64,000 bases of DNA from Heliocidaris erythrogramma (Eukaryota; Echinodermata; Echinoidea; Camarodonta; Echinometridae). This document shows, one piece after another, positions 32,589 to 45,534 of this stretch (positions within the stretch are counted from its first letter, which is position 1; each line of letters begins with the position of its first letter). The position numbers and the translations under genes are program-made. Location of the stretch: the NCBI GenBank assembly GCA_025617745.1, contig CM046863.1, forward strand, positions 57,549,829 through 57,613,828, written 5' to 3'. Below the pieces are notes generated by a model, which was not told the DNA's origin, searched no databases, and saw only the letters and a list, made by a program, of their open reading frames with translations.

Positions 32589-33847
32589 TACAAAATGTTG
32601 TTCCCACCAAATCTCAAAATCGGCCAGGTCAATATCATCGAGTTTCATGTCATGTATGAGGTCAATCATGGACATGGTCAACTAAGCTTTTGGAGGTCAT
32701 CAGGTCATCGTGACGTCATCAAGACGCCATTTTGTAAATTTACAAGATCGATTATATCTTCATAATCGATCATCAAAAATAAACTATATTCACATCACAT
32801 AAACTTCAAATGACGAGTCATCAAGCAATGTCCTCACAGGTCATCTAGAGGTCAGGACGTGCGCGTACGCGCGCGTCAAAATTTAAAAATGCTCAAAATC
32901 ACGTAGGATCAAGTCTGCACACGTTTCAGGTCATTTTGAGCATTTCAAAAATGTCCGTGCGTAAGTGTCCGCGCGCGCGTTTTACGCGCGCGCAAGTCGT
33001 AAATAACGTTAAAACACTGTTTTTTCGATTGATTTGCAATCTTGACACTTTTCTTCATCATTTCCATCAACTTGGAATCAATTTCAATCAATAATAAGGT
33101 CGTACGGGCGCGTCAAACTTCAAAATCCGTGCGCGCATCTATGGCGAAAATAACGTAAAAACGTGCAAAAACATGCCTCTACAAAATTAACTCTAGCTCT
33201 TTAAATAGTCCATAAATCCCCCATTTTTTTGTCATCATCAGGTAGGGTATGAATCATAGATATGATTTCATGTATCATTTGACCCTTATAAACTTTATGA
33301 CGTCATCAAAATGGCACCAGAAATCCAAATTTCCATTTTTCATGTTTTCACGTCATCACATTTATGCAAATTTGGCTCTAGATTCGTAATTATTGGTCTT
33401 TTTTCGCCCAGATTTTGATATGTCATAGCTGAGGCAATTTCCTACAAAATTAGTTGCCACCATTTTTCATTTTGATGACGTCATCACAGTGAAATTTTCA
33501 ATTAAAGACGCCATGTCAGAATTTTCCCTATTTGCGTGTTATGTCTATGGAAGATGACTTTTTTTCGAATCATGAATCTACATGACATCGTTCTCTGAGC
33601 AGTATCTCAGTTATTTTTGGTCTATTTTCTTCCAGATTTTAATATGTTGTAGCTGAGACTATAAGCTTTTACAAGTGCAATTTTTGATCAGATGTCGGGA
33701 TCATGCCCAATTTTTCAGTACAAAATGTGATTTGAGAATCCCGTTTTCGTTTACGTGTTATCTCTATGGGAAATATTCTGGTCTATCGGTAAAGCACATG
33801 ACTACCATGGTCAAGGTACCTGGTTCGATCCCCGGGGCCGATTTTTT
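32589..33847 (+). mobile_element. Helentron-like unit B (both ends truncated)
   Basis: Begins directly after unit A's CTAGTT at ACAAAATGTTG, so it lacks the 5' hairpin. It ends right after its tRNA-like module (33779-33837), where unit C begins. Its A box (TGGTCTATCGG) and anticodon-arm region differ from all other units and form a better stem (TGAC/GTCA), so it may retain an older tRNA-like form. The (ATC)n tract and 3' end are absent. Confidence 0.65.
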
Positions 33848-36340
33848 AGGTGGTCTGTCATTTATGACAGACCTCCTTTTAATTTTGTCAAGATTTTCTT
33901 TAATATTCTTCTTTCTTCTTTTTATAGCAAATTCTTGTTCCCACCAAATCTCAAAATCGGCCAAGTCAATATCATCGAGTTTCATGTCATGTATGAGGTC
34001 AATCATGGACATGGTCATGTAAGCTTTTGAAGGTCATCAGGTCATCGTGACGTCATCAAGACGCCATTTTGTAAATTTACAAGATCGGGTATATCTTCAT
34101 AATCGATCATCAAAAATCAACTATATTCACATAACATAAACTTCACATGACGGGTCATCTAGTCATGTCCTCACAGGTCATCTAGAGGTCAGGACGTGCG
34201 CGTACGCGCGCGTCAAAATTTAAAAATGCTCAAAATCACGTAGGATCAAGTCTGCACACGTTTCAGGTAATTTTGAGCATTTCAAAAATGTCCGTGCGTA
34301 AGCGTCCGCGCGCGCGTTTTACGCGCGCGCAAGTCGTAAATAACGTTAAAACGCTGTTTTTTCGATTGATTTGCAATCCTGACACTTTTCTTCATCATTT
34401 CCATCAACTTGGAATCAATTTCAATCAATAATAAGGACGTACGGGGCCGTCAAAGTTTAAAATCCGTGCGCTCATCTATGGCGAAAATAACGTTAAAACG
34501 TGCAAAACATGCCTCTACAAAATTAACTATAGCTCTTTAAATAGTCCACAAACCCCAATTTTTTTGTCATCATCAGGTAGGGTATGAATCATAGATTTCA
34601 TTTCATGTATCATTTCACCCTTATATATATTATGACGTCATCAAAATGGCGCCAGAATTCAAAATTTCCAATTTTCATTTTTTGACGTCATAACATTTAT
34701 GCAAATTTGGCTCTAGATTCGTAATTATTAGTCGTTTTTCGCCCAAATTTTGCTTTGTCATAGCTGAGACAATTCTCTACAAGATCAATCATCACGGTTT
34801 TCCATTTTGATGACGTCATCACAGTGAAATTTTCAATTAAAGATGCCATGTCAGAATTTTCCCTATTTGCGTGTTATGTCTATGGAAGATGATTTTTTTT
34901 CGAATCATGAATCTACATGACATTGTTCTCTGAGCAGTATCTCAGTTGTTTTTGGTCTATTTTCTTCCAGATTTTAGTATGTTATAGCTGCGACTATAAG
35001 CTTTTATAAATGTGGTCTCCAATTTTTGATCAGATGTCGGGATTATGCCCAATTTTTCCCTAGAAAATGTGATTTGAGAATCCCGTTTTTCGTTTACGTG
35101 TTATCTCTATGGGAAATATTTTGGTATATTGGTCAAAGCACTTGCCTCTCACTCCGGTGACCCAGGTTCGATCCCCGGTGGGTCCAATAAAAAAAAAATC
35201 TTTTTTTTTGCCTCCTTTTGCCTGTCATTTTACCATCTGGTTCGACTATTTTAACATAAGCAATCCCAAACCAAGTAATAAAATGCCTTATTTTGCGTGT
35301 TATGTCTATTAGAAAGTAGTGTGCAGTAGTTTATGTATAACCCTATGGAAAATCTGATTCCCTGAAGTGTATTAAAGCTATCCTGCAATATCATGAGTCC
35401 TATTTCATATCACAATTTCTCAAAATTGGCCCACTTAATTATCTTCAAATTTTCTTCACTCATCGGTCCTAATAAGGTCAAGATCCCACATCTTTTTCAA
35501 GGTCATCAGGTTATCGTGACGTCATCTAGGCGCCATTTTGTACAAATCAACTTATGGTCGTATCTTCATAAGAAAATGTGATTTTCTCTGTCATTCACTG
35601 TCATTGCAGTCATGGTCATCACCATCATCATCATCATCATCACCATCATCATCATTATCATCATCACCATCATCATCATTATATCATTATCATGATAATC
35701 ATCAACATCATTATCATCATCACTGTCATATTCATGATGATGATGATGATAATGATGATTATCATTAACATCATTATCATCATTACTATCATGATATAAT
35801 GATCATCATCATGATTATCAACATCATTATCATCATCACTGTCATAATAATATTCATGATGATGATTATCATCATCATTATCATCATCACTGTCATGATA
35901 TTCATGATGATTATCCTCAACATCATTATCATCACTGTCATGATATTCATGATGATGCTGATGATTATCATCACCATCATTATCATCATCACTGTCATGA
36001 TGATATTCATGATGATGATGATGATATAATATCATCACCGTCATGACCATCATAGCTATTATAATTGTCATCACCATCATCATTATATCACCTTCATCAT
36101 GATAATCATCACCATTATCATGATTGTTATCTTGCACAAATATTATCACATCTTCCAATGACCGTTTCACACATTTTCTACATTCCTGTCCTCAAGAAGC
36201 ATCTCCATGCGTGGCATTCTTGACTTCCTATCTTCAGTTTAGTATTTCCCATTATCATGATCATCCTGATTACAATCATGATCATACAAATTGAAAGACA
36301 GACCACCTAATTCGTCCTCATGACGAATTAAATTCTAGTT
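33848..36340 (+). mobile_element. Helentron-like unit C (complete, TCATTTATGA hairpin variant)
   Basis: The 5' end AGGTGGTCTGTCATTTATGA is a hairpin whose loop-side stem differs from unit A yet still pairs. The tRNA-like module is at 35122-35186, a long (ATC)n tract at 35608-36130, and the 3' hairpin and CTAGTT end at 36340. It directly follows unit B. Confidence 0.7.
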
Positions 36341-36855
36341 TTTTTTTTGTTTTTTTTGCTTCTTTTTGCCTGTCATTTTACCATCCTCTTCGACTAGTAT
36401 AACATAAAAAATCACAAATCATGTAATAAACTGCCTTATTTTCCCGTATTATGTCTATTAGAAAGTAGTGTGCAGTAGTTTTGTGTACAACCCTATGGAA
36501 ATTGTGATTTCCTGTCCTGTTTTAGAGCTAAGGGGTTAATCTGCCAAGTATCCTGTATCATCATCATTATTATCATCACCGTCATGATCATCATCGCTAT
36601 TATATCATCGCCATCATATATCATTATAATCATCATAATCACCATTATCATCATCACCATAATCATTTTACAATGACCGTTACACATTTTGCTACATTCC
36701 CGTCCTCAAGAAGGACCTCCATTCATGGCATTCTTGACATCCTATCTTCAGTTTAGTATTTCCCCATTATTATGATCATCCTGATTACAATCATGATCGT
36801 ACAAATTGAAGGACAGACCACCTAATTCGTCCTCATGACGAATTAAATTCTAGTT
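36341..36855 (+). mobile_element. Helentron-like unit D (3' fragment)
   Basis: Starts with a T run corresponding to the point just after the tRNA-like module of other units. It has a reduced (ATC)n tract (36555-36670) and a full 3' end (GACAGACCACCT, hairpin, CTAGTT). It abuts unit C's 3' end head to tail. Confidence 0.7.
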
Positions 36856-38289
36856 GTTATTATTATTATCATTATCATTAAGAGTATTACCATTATAGGT
36901 TTTCCGTTCAGTGCAATCTTTTGGTCACTCAAATTTATAATTCAATTTTAAAACAAATGTCGCTCTTGGACGAATTCTGTAATTGAAATTAAGAATGCAA
37001 ACATTGAAATTCAACGAGTCAACCAAACATACATTCAGTTTACAAATTCGTGAATGCCGGTCTTTTGAGATCAGTGCATGCAAGTTAACACGTTCGGTTT
37101 ACTGTGTTAACTTGAATGCGCAGATCTAATATAAAAGTGCTCGCATTTACAAGTTGAATTCACATTATGTGAATTTGTTTTCCTGTTCGTTAATTTGAAT
37201 GCTCGGCCCGGATTCTTACTTTGAACAATTCTTTCTCGGTCGACATTTACGTTACGTTGAATGCACGAAATATGAATGTGAGTGACCAAAATGAGAAAGT
37301 GGCCGGGAAACATATATTGATTATTATGCACTTGTCAATGTGATGTCCCACCCTGCTACCCCGGGCATGGGTGCGTCATGGTCATTTTTTGGACGACCAT
37401 ACATGGTTTTTGACGCACCCCTCGGGCATTTTTTTGACTGACAAAACATTGAAAATGACCCACACCTCAGCCACAATAATGACGGACATCCTGGGTAAAT
37501 TGACTCACACTAGAGTCAAAATTTTGACGGACAAAAGGTGGAAATGACGCACATCCGTAACGGAAACAATTTGAGAATGAAAAAAAAAAACACCCACTGC
37601 CTGGTACGCTCAACGCATGCAGCGATCCGGGCAACGATCTTTGGCCGCGCCCGTGCAATGAGCACAAGAAGCAACAACAACCAACCTTTTCATTTTTTTT
37701 TTTTTGCCTTCTTTATGTAGAAATCTAGCATGTTTTGTATAGGATGGGGGTCGTATGACCGGCCTGTCCGGACACCTTTTGCTTCTGGATTGAACAACAG
37801 ATTTTTAAAGTAGGTCTAGGACCGATCACCACAGTTCCTTTGATTTTTTTGCGAAAATATTGTTTGTAGTCTACCCATTCGCGACAGAGTAGTGACCACA
37901 TTATGTGGTTTGCCTTGTTTACAAGAAAACTAGAAAGTTTGATGACCCCAAACTTCGCCTGCCGGCCGATGCAGAAATATTTTGGCCAATCATAACCTCC
38001 TTACTTCGTCTCACCAAAAATCTATTTCAGGTTTATGAATTTTAGAAGACCCATTATTGGCCATTTCACTTCAAATCTGTACGAGCCTGCAATGAATATT
38101 CATATCTATTGTTCCTCGCCAATGTATCCAGCAACAAGGGATCTTTCGCGCTTGAACTTGTGATGTATATAGAATATATCCACAACTTGTTGTTTTTCAT
38201 TTTCTCTCTCTCACTTTCTTTGCCTTTAATTCTACTCTGATCTCTATCATGCCCAGATTTGCTAAGGCAATTGTCGGGTTTGTTAGGCA
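36856..38289. other. Intergenic DNA with small hairpin-forming repeats
   Basis: TTTTGGTCACTCA (36919) and its inverse (ending 37291) bound a 373 bp possible MITE. A 10 bp stem, GGGTGCGTCA/TGACGCACCC, spans 37369-37420. No exon or ORF is supported. Confidence 0.45.
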
Positions 38290-38307
38290 TACAGTCTCTG
38301 TCAATAA

Positions 38308-39180
38308 ATGATGTTGGAAGAATATTGTTTACAGCAAAGCATTGATTGTAGGTATTATGCACCAAATGAATTCAACCCTGTCTCTGCTCAACGTTCTCAA
38401 TCGCAATGTTTAAGTTTTTTGCACTGCAATGCCAGGAGTCTCTCTAAAAATTATGAAAAAATAAATGCTCTATTGTCTTCATTGAATTTCAATTGCTCAA
38501 TAATTGGTTTATCTGAAACATGGTTAAATGCTCTTTCTCCACCGCTTTTTACCTTAGAAGGATACAATCTAGTCCGCAAGGATAGGCCAAATGGACGTGG
38601 TGGCGGCGTTCTCATGTATATTTCAGATAATTTATCATTCAAAATCAGGCATGATCTTTCCTTCCCCAGTCAAAGTGCAGAGCTTTTATGTATCGAGGTT
38701 GACCTCCCAGCAGAGAAAAATTTCATTGTGTGTGTAGTATACAGACCACCAAACTCAGATGTTGACAGTTTCTTTACTGATCTTGAGTTGTTGATGTTAG
38801 ATATTAATTCGTCGAATATATCTGCATGTGTAATGGGTGACTTCAACATAGATTTACTAAAGAAAAATGCTAGTACTCGCCGTCTCCATAATATACTTGA
38901 TTCCAATGCCTTCAGTGTAATGATTGATAAACCGTCGAGAATATGTAATGGAACTTCGACGCTGTTAGATAATATTTTTGTAAAAACTGTTAAAAGTCAT
39001 TCACAATCTGGTTTGTTCTATTGTGAAGTTTCTGATCATCTACCTGTGTTCTGCATGATTCGTGATCTACTAATTAATGGCCGTAAGGAAAAGGGGATTA
39101 TAGAGAGACGAATCTTGACAGAGGATAATATTTCCAATCTAAACAACGATTGCCTGGCTGAAGAATGGTCCGACGTGTAG
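38308..39180 (+). pseudogene. LINE ORF2: AP-type endonuclease
   Basis: The 290-residue reading has the apurinic-like endonuclease motifs in order: SFLHCNARSLSKN, GLSETWLN, GGGVLMYI, VVYRPPNSD, MGDFNIDLL (catalytic Asp-Phe-Asn, about residue 177), a STLLDNIFV block and SDHLPVF (catalytic Asp-His). In its family this domain nicks the target to prime reverse transcription. An in-frame TAG at 39178-39180 ends it, but the same frame continues into the RT, so this is a single nonsense change. ATG at 38308 directly follows a TAA. Confidence 0.8.
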
Positions 39181-41240
39181 GTATGTGAAGATGTTGATAA
39201 GTCTTTTGAACTGTTCTGGAGTAAATTCTATGATTATTATGATAAGAATATCCCTCTCATTCAATCAAATAATAAGAGATTTGGTAAACATCCCTGGATT
39301 ACCAGGGGGATACTACAGTCTATCAAAAGAAGAAATACCCTATACAAAAGAAGTTTGAGGAAACCAACTCGAGAGAATATCGAGAAATATAAAAAATACC
39401 GAAATAAATTAACGTCGATAATAAGATCATCGCGCAGTACATTTTACACTAGGCAATTTGATAAGACAAGAGGAAATATGTCATCTACATGGAAAGTTGT
39501 TAAAGATATTTTGTGTAAAAGAAATAAGACTGAAAACACCCAAAATTTTGTATATGAGAATCGTGAGATAACTTCTGCAGGAGATATTGCTAATGTGTTC
39601 AATGAATACTTTACCAACTTGGGCCCAAATCAAGCAAAGAAAATAAATACAGCAGGAACAAATTTTAAGCAATATCTGCCAGGGCAGTCTCAATCCTCTA
39701 TTTTCCTCAAGCCAACTGATTATCTTGAAGTACTTAATGTTGTGTGTTCTTTAAAAAATAGTAAATCCCTTGGTCATGATGGAATTAGTTCCTCATTCTT
39801 GAAGCAGATCATAGGTTCGATTTTAACACCTCTTGTACACATCTGTAATCTATCTTTATCAAGTGGTGTATTTCCTTCTTCATTCAAACTGGCAAAGGTT
39901 ATTCCTGTGCATAAAAAGATAGCCCCTCAAACATCGCTAACTATAGGCCAATCTCAATATTATCAAGTTTCTCAAAAATACTTGAGAGAATCGTGTATAA
40001 TAGACTTTTTAGCTATCTTGAGAAACATAAACTTCTTAACCCTAACCAGTATGGATTTAGAAGGTCTCACTCAACTGACCTTGCATTGTTGCAATTTTAT
40101 GACCATGTGTCTAGTGCCCTGGCCGCTCGTGAGCATGTTATTGGTGTGTTCATGGATCTGAGCAAGGCTTTTGACACACTTGACCACTCAATTCTGCTAT
40201 GTAAACTACAACATTATGGAGTCAGAGGCATTGCTCTGGAGTGGTTCTCTAGCTACCTTTCTAACAGAAGGCAATACACATCCTACAACTCTGTCAACTC
40301 TGCTGTGTCATTTCTAAAATGCCGTGTTCCGCAAGGTTCAATATTAGGCCCCTTGTTATTTTTGATATATGTCAATGATATTTGCAATGTGTCTACCACT
40401 GTAAATTACATATTATTTGCAGATGACACAAGTGTTTTCTTATCTCATAATAATATCAATATCCTTGAAAATACAATTAATAATGAACTACCCAAATTAA
40501 CCAATTGGTTTAGGAGCAATATGCTGTGTCTCAATGTGCAAAAAACGAATTATATTCACTTTAAAGGTAGAAAGTCTCGTGGAGTACAAACTCCTAAAGT
40601 AAAACTAGATGATGTCTTGTTGGAAAGAAAAACTTGTACCAAATTTCTCGGTGTTTACATTAATGAACAACTAAACTGGAATGATCATTTGAAAAACATA
40701 AGAACAACAATTTCCCGAAATATTGGAATATTATATAGAGTGAAATATATAGTTCCTGACAAAGTAATTTTTATACTGTACAATACTCTGATTCTACCAT
40801 ACATCTCATACTGCAATGTTCTTTGGGCAACATCTAAGTGTGTTACAGATAATATTCTCTTGCTACAAAAGAAAGCTATCCGCATTTGTGCTGGAGCTGG
40901 TTACCGTGACCATACACGGCCTCTCTTTATCAAGTTGAAGAGCCTTACGGTTAGTGACATCAATTTTCTTCAAACCGCCCTCTTTATGTTTCGTTATAAT
41001 AACAACCTTTTGCCCACTTCCTTTTCTTCCATGTTCAGTCGAAACAGTGATATTCACTCTTACCCCACAAGACAATCGGCTAATATTCACTTATTCAACC
41101 CCCGCACATTATTGGCTCATAAATCTGTTAGGCATAACGGTCCAGATGTCTGGAATGCCTTACCGAGTGACACTCGAAATTTACCTACCATTCATTCCTT
41201 TAAAAATGCGATTAAGCGCATGCTTATCTCTAAGATGTGA
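39181..41240 (+). pseudogene. LINE ORF2: reverse transcriptase and C-terminus
   Basis: From 39181 the endonuclease frame continues through SKSLGHDGISSSFLKQI (finger region) to KLAKVIPVHKK, where a frameshift near 39915-39925 moves it to the frame read at 39993-41240. There the palm motifs are intact: VFMDLSKAFDTLDH, RVPQGSILGPLLF and FADDTSVFL (the YxDD-type site, residues 142-145 from 39993), then KFLGVYINEQLNW. It ends with DVWNALPSDTRNLPTIHSF and a stop at 41238. The pattern is CR1/jockey-superfamily; the clade is not resolved by eye. Confidence 0.8.
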
Positions 41241-41851
41241 TTAATACATATACATGTACAATTATTTCTTGTATTACTACAACGAAGCCTAGAGGTTCAT
41301 ATCACCCGAAAGACTAGAATATTTTCATCCTACATAATTTGTCCTATTACGTGTATAGATATCCATCGACGCCTTTACTATATTACTGATTACATATATT
41401 ATTTGGGATAATAAAGGCTCCCTCCTCTTTCTCCATCTTCTTACCTTCTATAACTTTATTTTCATCTTTATCTGTTGTAAATAGTGTAAAATTTCAAATT
41501 AGTTCATTTAATGTTAACATTGGTTATTGGGTTTCTCTCTTTGTTTTGTTTTTTCTGTTTATTTTGTTTTAGTTTTAGTTTTGAATGATAATATATGTAA
41601 TTCGTTAGTTTTGAATGTGAAGGTATGGCAACGTTTCAAGCCTTGTAAGCTTATATTGCTATACCTCTGTATGGTGCTCCATTATTCTATGTCTGTGTTG
41701 TGACCATAGTTATTTTACGATTCTGTCATTGTTATTTGTTTCTTTAAATATCTTCTCTTATGGATGTGACCGCTCCAAGGAGTTATTTCAATGTACTATG
41801 TAATATGATGAACCATTCAGAAATAAATAAATAAATAAATAAATAAATAAC

Positions 41852-42061
41852 TGCGAAATCGATAGCGGCTATTGTGATCCTTTTTTTTTTATCTACAACT
41901 TCAGACTTTTCAGTTAGATTCAGGCTAGCCTAGGCCTAGCAGGAATTTCTCGTCTGTTTCTTATCTTCTGTGCATTTCTGTTTATTTCCCCCGGTTTCGT
42001 CCACTATGTTGTGGAAGTTTTTGTGATTTATTTTATCCTGGTGGACGTGTAGTACGTAATT
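41852..42061. other. Unannotated spacer between LINE and unit E
   Basis: Unique-looking sequence with a CTAGCCTAGGCCTAGC palindrome near 41925. No function is visible. Confidence 0.4.
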
Positions 42062-44452
42062 AGGTGGTCTGTCGGTATCGACAGATCACCTTTTAATTTT
42101 GTCAGAATTTTCTTCTTTATTTTTATTTTTCTTTATTTCTTCTTTTTATAACAAATTTTTGTACCCACCAAATCTCAAAATCGGCCAGGTCAATATCATC
42201 GAGTTTCATGTCATGTATGAGGTCAATCATGGACATGGTCATCTAAGCTTTTGAAGGTCATCAGGTCATCGTGACGTCATCAAGACGCCATTTTGTAAAT
42301 TTACAAGATCGGTTATATCTTCATAATCGATCATCAAAAATCAACTATATTCACATCACATAAACTTCACATGACGGGTCATCAAGTCATGTCCTCACAG
42401 GTCATCTAGAGGTCAGGACGTGCGCGTACGCGCGCGTCAAAATTTAAAAATGCTCAAAATCACATAGGATCAAGTCTGCACACGTTTCAGGTCATTTTGA
42501 GCATTTCAAAAATATCCGTACGTAAGCGTCCGCGCGCGCGTTTTACGCGCGTACAAGTCGTAAATAACGTTAAATCGCTGATTTTTCGATTGATTTGCAA
42601 TCCTGACACTTTTCTTCATCATTTCCATCAACCTGGAATCAATTTCAATCAATAATAAGGTCGTACGGGCGCGTCAAAGTTCAAAATCCGTGCGCGCGTC
42701 TATGGCGAAAATAAGGTCAAAACGTGCAAAAACATGCCTCTACAAAATTAACTCTAGCTCTTTAAATAGTCCACAAACCCCCAATTTTTTTGTCATCATC
42801 ACGTAGGGCATGAATCATAGATTTCATTTCATGTATCATTTGACCCTTATAAACATGATGACGTCATCAAAATGGCGCCAGAAGTCAAAATTTCCAATTT
42901 TCATGTTTTGACGTCGTCACATTTATGCAAATTTTGCTCTAGATTCGTAATTATTAGTCGTTTTTCGCCCAGATTTTGCTATGTCATAGCTGAGACAATT
43001 CTCTACAAGATCAATCATCACGGTTTTTCATTTTGATGACGTCATCACAGTGAAATGTTCAATTAAAGATGCCATGTCAGAATTTTCCCTATTTGCGTGT
43101 TATGTCTATGGAAGATGATTTTTTTTCGAATCATGAATCTACATGACATTGTTCTCTGAGCTGTATCTCAGTTGTTTTTGGTCTATTTTCTTCCAGATTT
43201 TAGTATGTTATAGCTGAGACTATAAGCTTTTACAAGTGTGGTCTCCAATTTTTGATCAGATGTAGGGATCATGCCCAATTTTGAACTACAAAATGGAATT
43301 TCAGAATCCCGTTTTTCGTTTGCGTGTTATCTCTATGGGAAATGTTTTGGTATATTGGTCAAAGCACTTGCCTCTCATTCTGGTGACCCAGGTTCGATCC
43401 CCGGTGGGTCCATTAAATTTTTTTTTTTTTTGCTTCTTTTTGCCTTTCATTTTACCATCTTATTCGACTATTATAACATAAGCAATCACAAACAAAGTAA
43501 TAAAATGTCTTATTTTGCATGGTATGTCTATTAGAAAGTAGTGTGCAGTAGTTTATGTGTAACCCTATGGAAAATCTGATTCCCTGAAGTGTATTAAAGC
43601 TATCCTGCAATATCATTAGTCTTATTTGATATCACAATTTCTCAAAATGATAATGATGTTGATGATAATCATGATGATCATGATTATCATCAACATCATT
43701 ATCATCATCACTGTCACGATATTCATGATGATGATTATCCTCAACATCATTATCATCATCACTGTCATGATATTCATGATGATGCTGATGATTATCATCA
43801 ACTTCATTATCATCACTGTCATGATGATATTCATGATGATGATGATGAAGATAATTATCAACATCATTATCATCAGCACTGTCATGATGATATAATGATC
43901 CTCATCATGATTATCTTCAACATCATTATCATCATCACTGTCACGATATTCATGATGATGATTATCCTCAACATCATTATCATCATCACTGTGATGATAT
44001 TCATGATGATGCTGATGATTATCATCAACTTCATTATCATCACTGTCATGATGATATTCATGATGATGATGATGATGATAATTATCAACATCATTATCAT
44101 CAGCACTGTCATGATGATATTCATGATGATAATGATGATATAATATCATCACCGCCATGATCATCATTGCTATTATTATTGTCATCACCATCATTATATC
44201 ACCTTCATCATGATAATCATCACCATTATCATGATTGTTATCTTGCACAAATATTATCACATTTTCCAATGACCGTTCCACACATTTTCTACATTCCTGT
44301 CCTCAAGAAGCATCTCCATGCGTGGCATTCTTGACTTCCTATCTTCAGTTTAGTATTTCCCCATTATTATGATCATCCTGATTACAATGATGATCGTACC
44401 AATTGAAAGACAGACCACCTAATTCGTCCTCATGACGAATTAAATTCTAGTT
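42062..44452 (+). mobile_element. Helentron-like unit E (solitary, complete)
   Basis: The only copy in the window flanked on both sides by non-element DNA. It has the 5' hairpin AGGTGGTCTGTCGGTATCGA, a tRNA-like module at 43348-43411, an expanded (ATC)n tract with an internal duplication of about 270 bp (43645-44250), and a 3' end at CTAGTT. Left flank ...GTAATT and right flank TTAATT... are compatible with insertion between T residues. Confidence 0.75.
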
Positions 44453-45534
44453 TTAATTGTTTTCGGTGAAAATCTGGTGAGTTTGTTCGACGTGAGTGAG
44501 TCTATCGCGCTCGCGAGTGTTCGCGTGTGTTGTGTGAATGGGCTGTGTGATGTGGTTGTGAATACGAACTACGGTAGTAATGCCTGTGTGATTTCGTTGA
44601 ACTTTTTTCTTTGGGTTACTTACGGTCCTGTCATTTGAGTTTATAACTCATTCATGTCTGTTTGAGTGGGTTTCGGAGTTGTAAAATATATACAACAACT
44701 GTATGTATTTTTTTAAATATTCGTGTAGATTTGCAAAATTTGTCTGGTGGCGGAGGCTCGCCGAAGCATGCCGGATATGGGTGATGATCGACTGAGCATG
44801 AGCTGAGTGAGTCAGCTCTGTGTCTCGCATGCATGTCATTTTGAAGTCGATATCCAACTTATTTTGTCGTAATTTTTATTTTACCCAAGCCGGATGAAAA
44901 AGAAAAAAAACTAATTGCAATGTAAAGAAAGAACATGAATACATGATTTACTAACACCGACATGACTGCACACTGAATACAAATTGCTAACATTTTTATT
45001 TTTTTTTTCCTCATCACGCCACGCTCTCTGACACTGACATGTCTAATCAAGTTTTCGGGGAGGGATGTTTCAATAATAAAATATCTTTTTCAGAAAATTA
45101 TTTTCTAGGGTTGGGACACACAAAGTTATGACCTGGATATAGCAAAATGTATTGGGGGAGATGTGCCTCTTGTAATCCCCTTTGAATGGCTACTGCTACT
45201 GCTTAGGTTAGGGGAACCAACCAACCAGTAAAAATATATTTATTCCTGCAGTTTCAAGAAAAATCAAGTAAGAGCTACAATTTAATTTATTTACCAACGT
45301 AAATCTTGTGCTTTGGGGTCATTATTCAGCCAAGGAGGTCTGTGATGACTCCTTGATTCAGCATATCAATCTCCACCAGTGTTATTGTTTACATTACCGA
45401 GAAAGGGTTGTTATTGAGAGTAATGAGTCATTCTTGGTTACTAGGCAACGTTTACCAGTGCCACGCAGTAGTTTAGAATTACCAGTCCTGGGTAATACTA
45501 TATTTATTTTTTGCTTGTATTTTCTGTTGTAATA
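44453..45534. other. Intergenic DNA; one X-box-like site
   Basis: A GC-richer stretch near 44480-44560 (GTTCGACGTGAGTGAG, then CGCGCTCGCGAG) and an open stretch at 45308-45532 that does not match a family I recognise. GGTTACTAGGCAAC at 45436-45449 is, inverted, GTTGCC-TAGTAAC, which fits the RFX X-box pattern. Confidence 0.35.

Larger units (their letters stand above)
38290..41851 (+). mobile_element. CR1/jockey-superfamily LINE, nearly complete ORF2
   Basis: Endonuclease and reverse transcriptase lie in order on the + strand, with an (AAAT)n tail at 41822-41851. There is no RNase H after the RT, unlike the LINE at 840-5880. The coding region has only two obvious lesions, a TAG at 39178 and a frameshift near 39920, so the copy is relatively young. 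No ORF1 is recognisable upstream, so the 5' end is truncated or lies in unrecognised sequence between 37340 and 38308. Confidence 0.75.

Noticed and set aside
35538..36170. Long His/Asp/Met/Ile-rich ORFs in the ATC tracts (also 32060-32421, 43622-44281, 52246-52590, 54368-54885, 59057-59311, 61472-61807)
   Set aside because: They are translations of an (ATC)n/(GAT)n microsatellite that lacks stops in most frames. They occur on both strands and shift with tract length.
45308..45532. 74-residue open stretch with possible splice sites (CAG near 45332, GTAATA near 45491)
   Set aside because: The residues match no family I recognise and the donor is weak. Not enough for an exon call.
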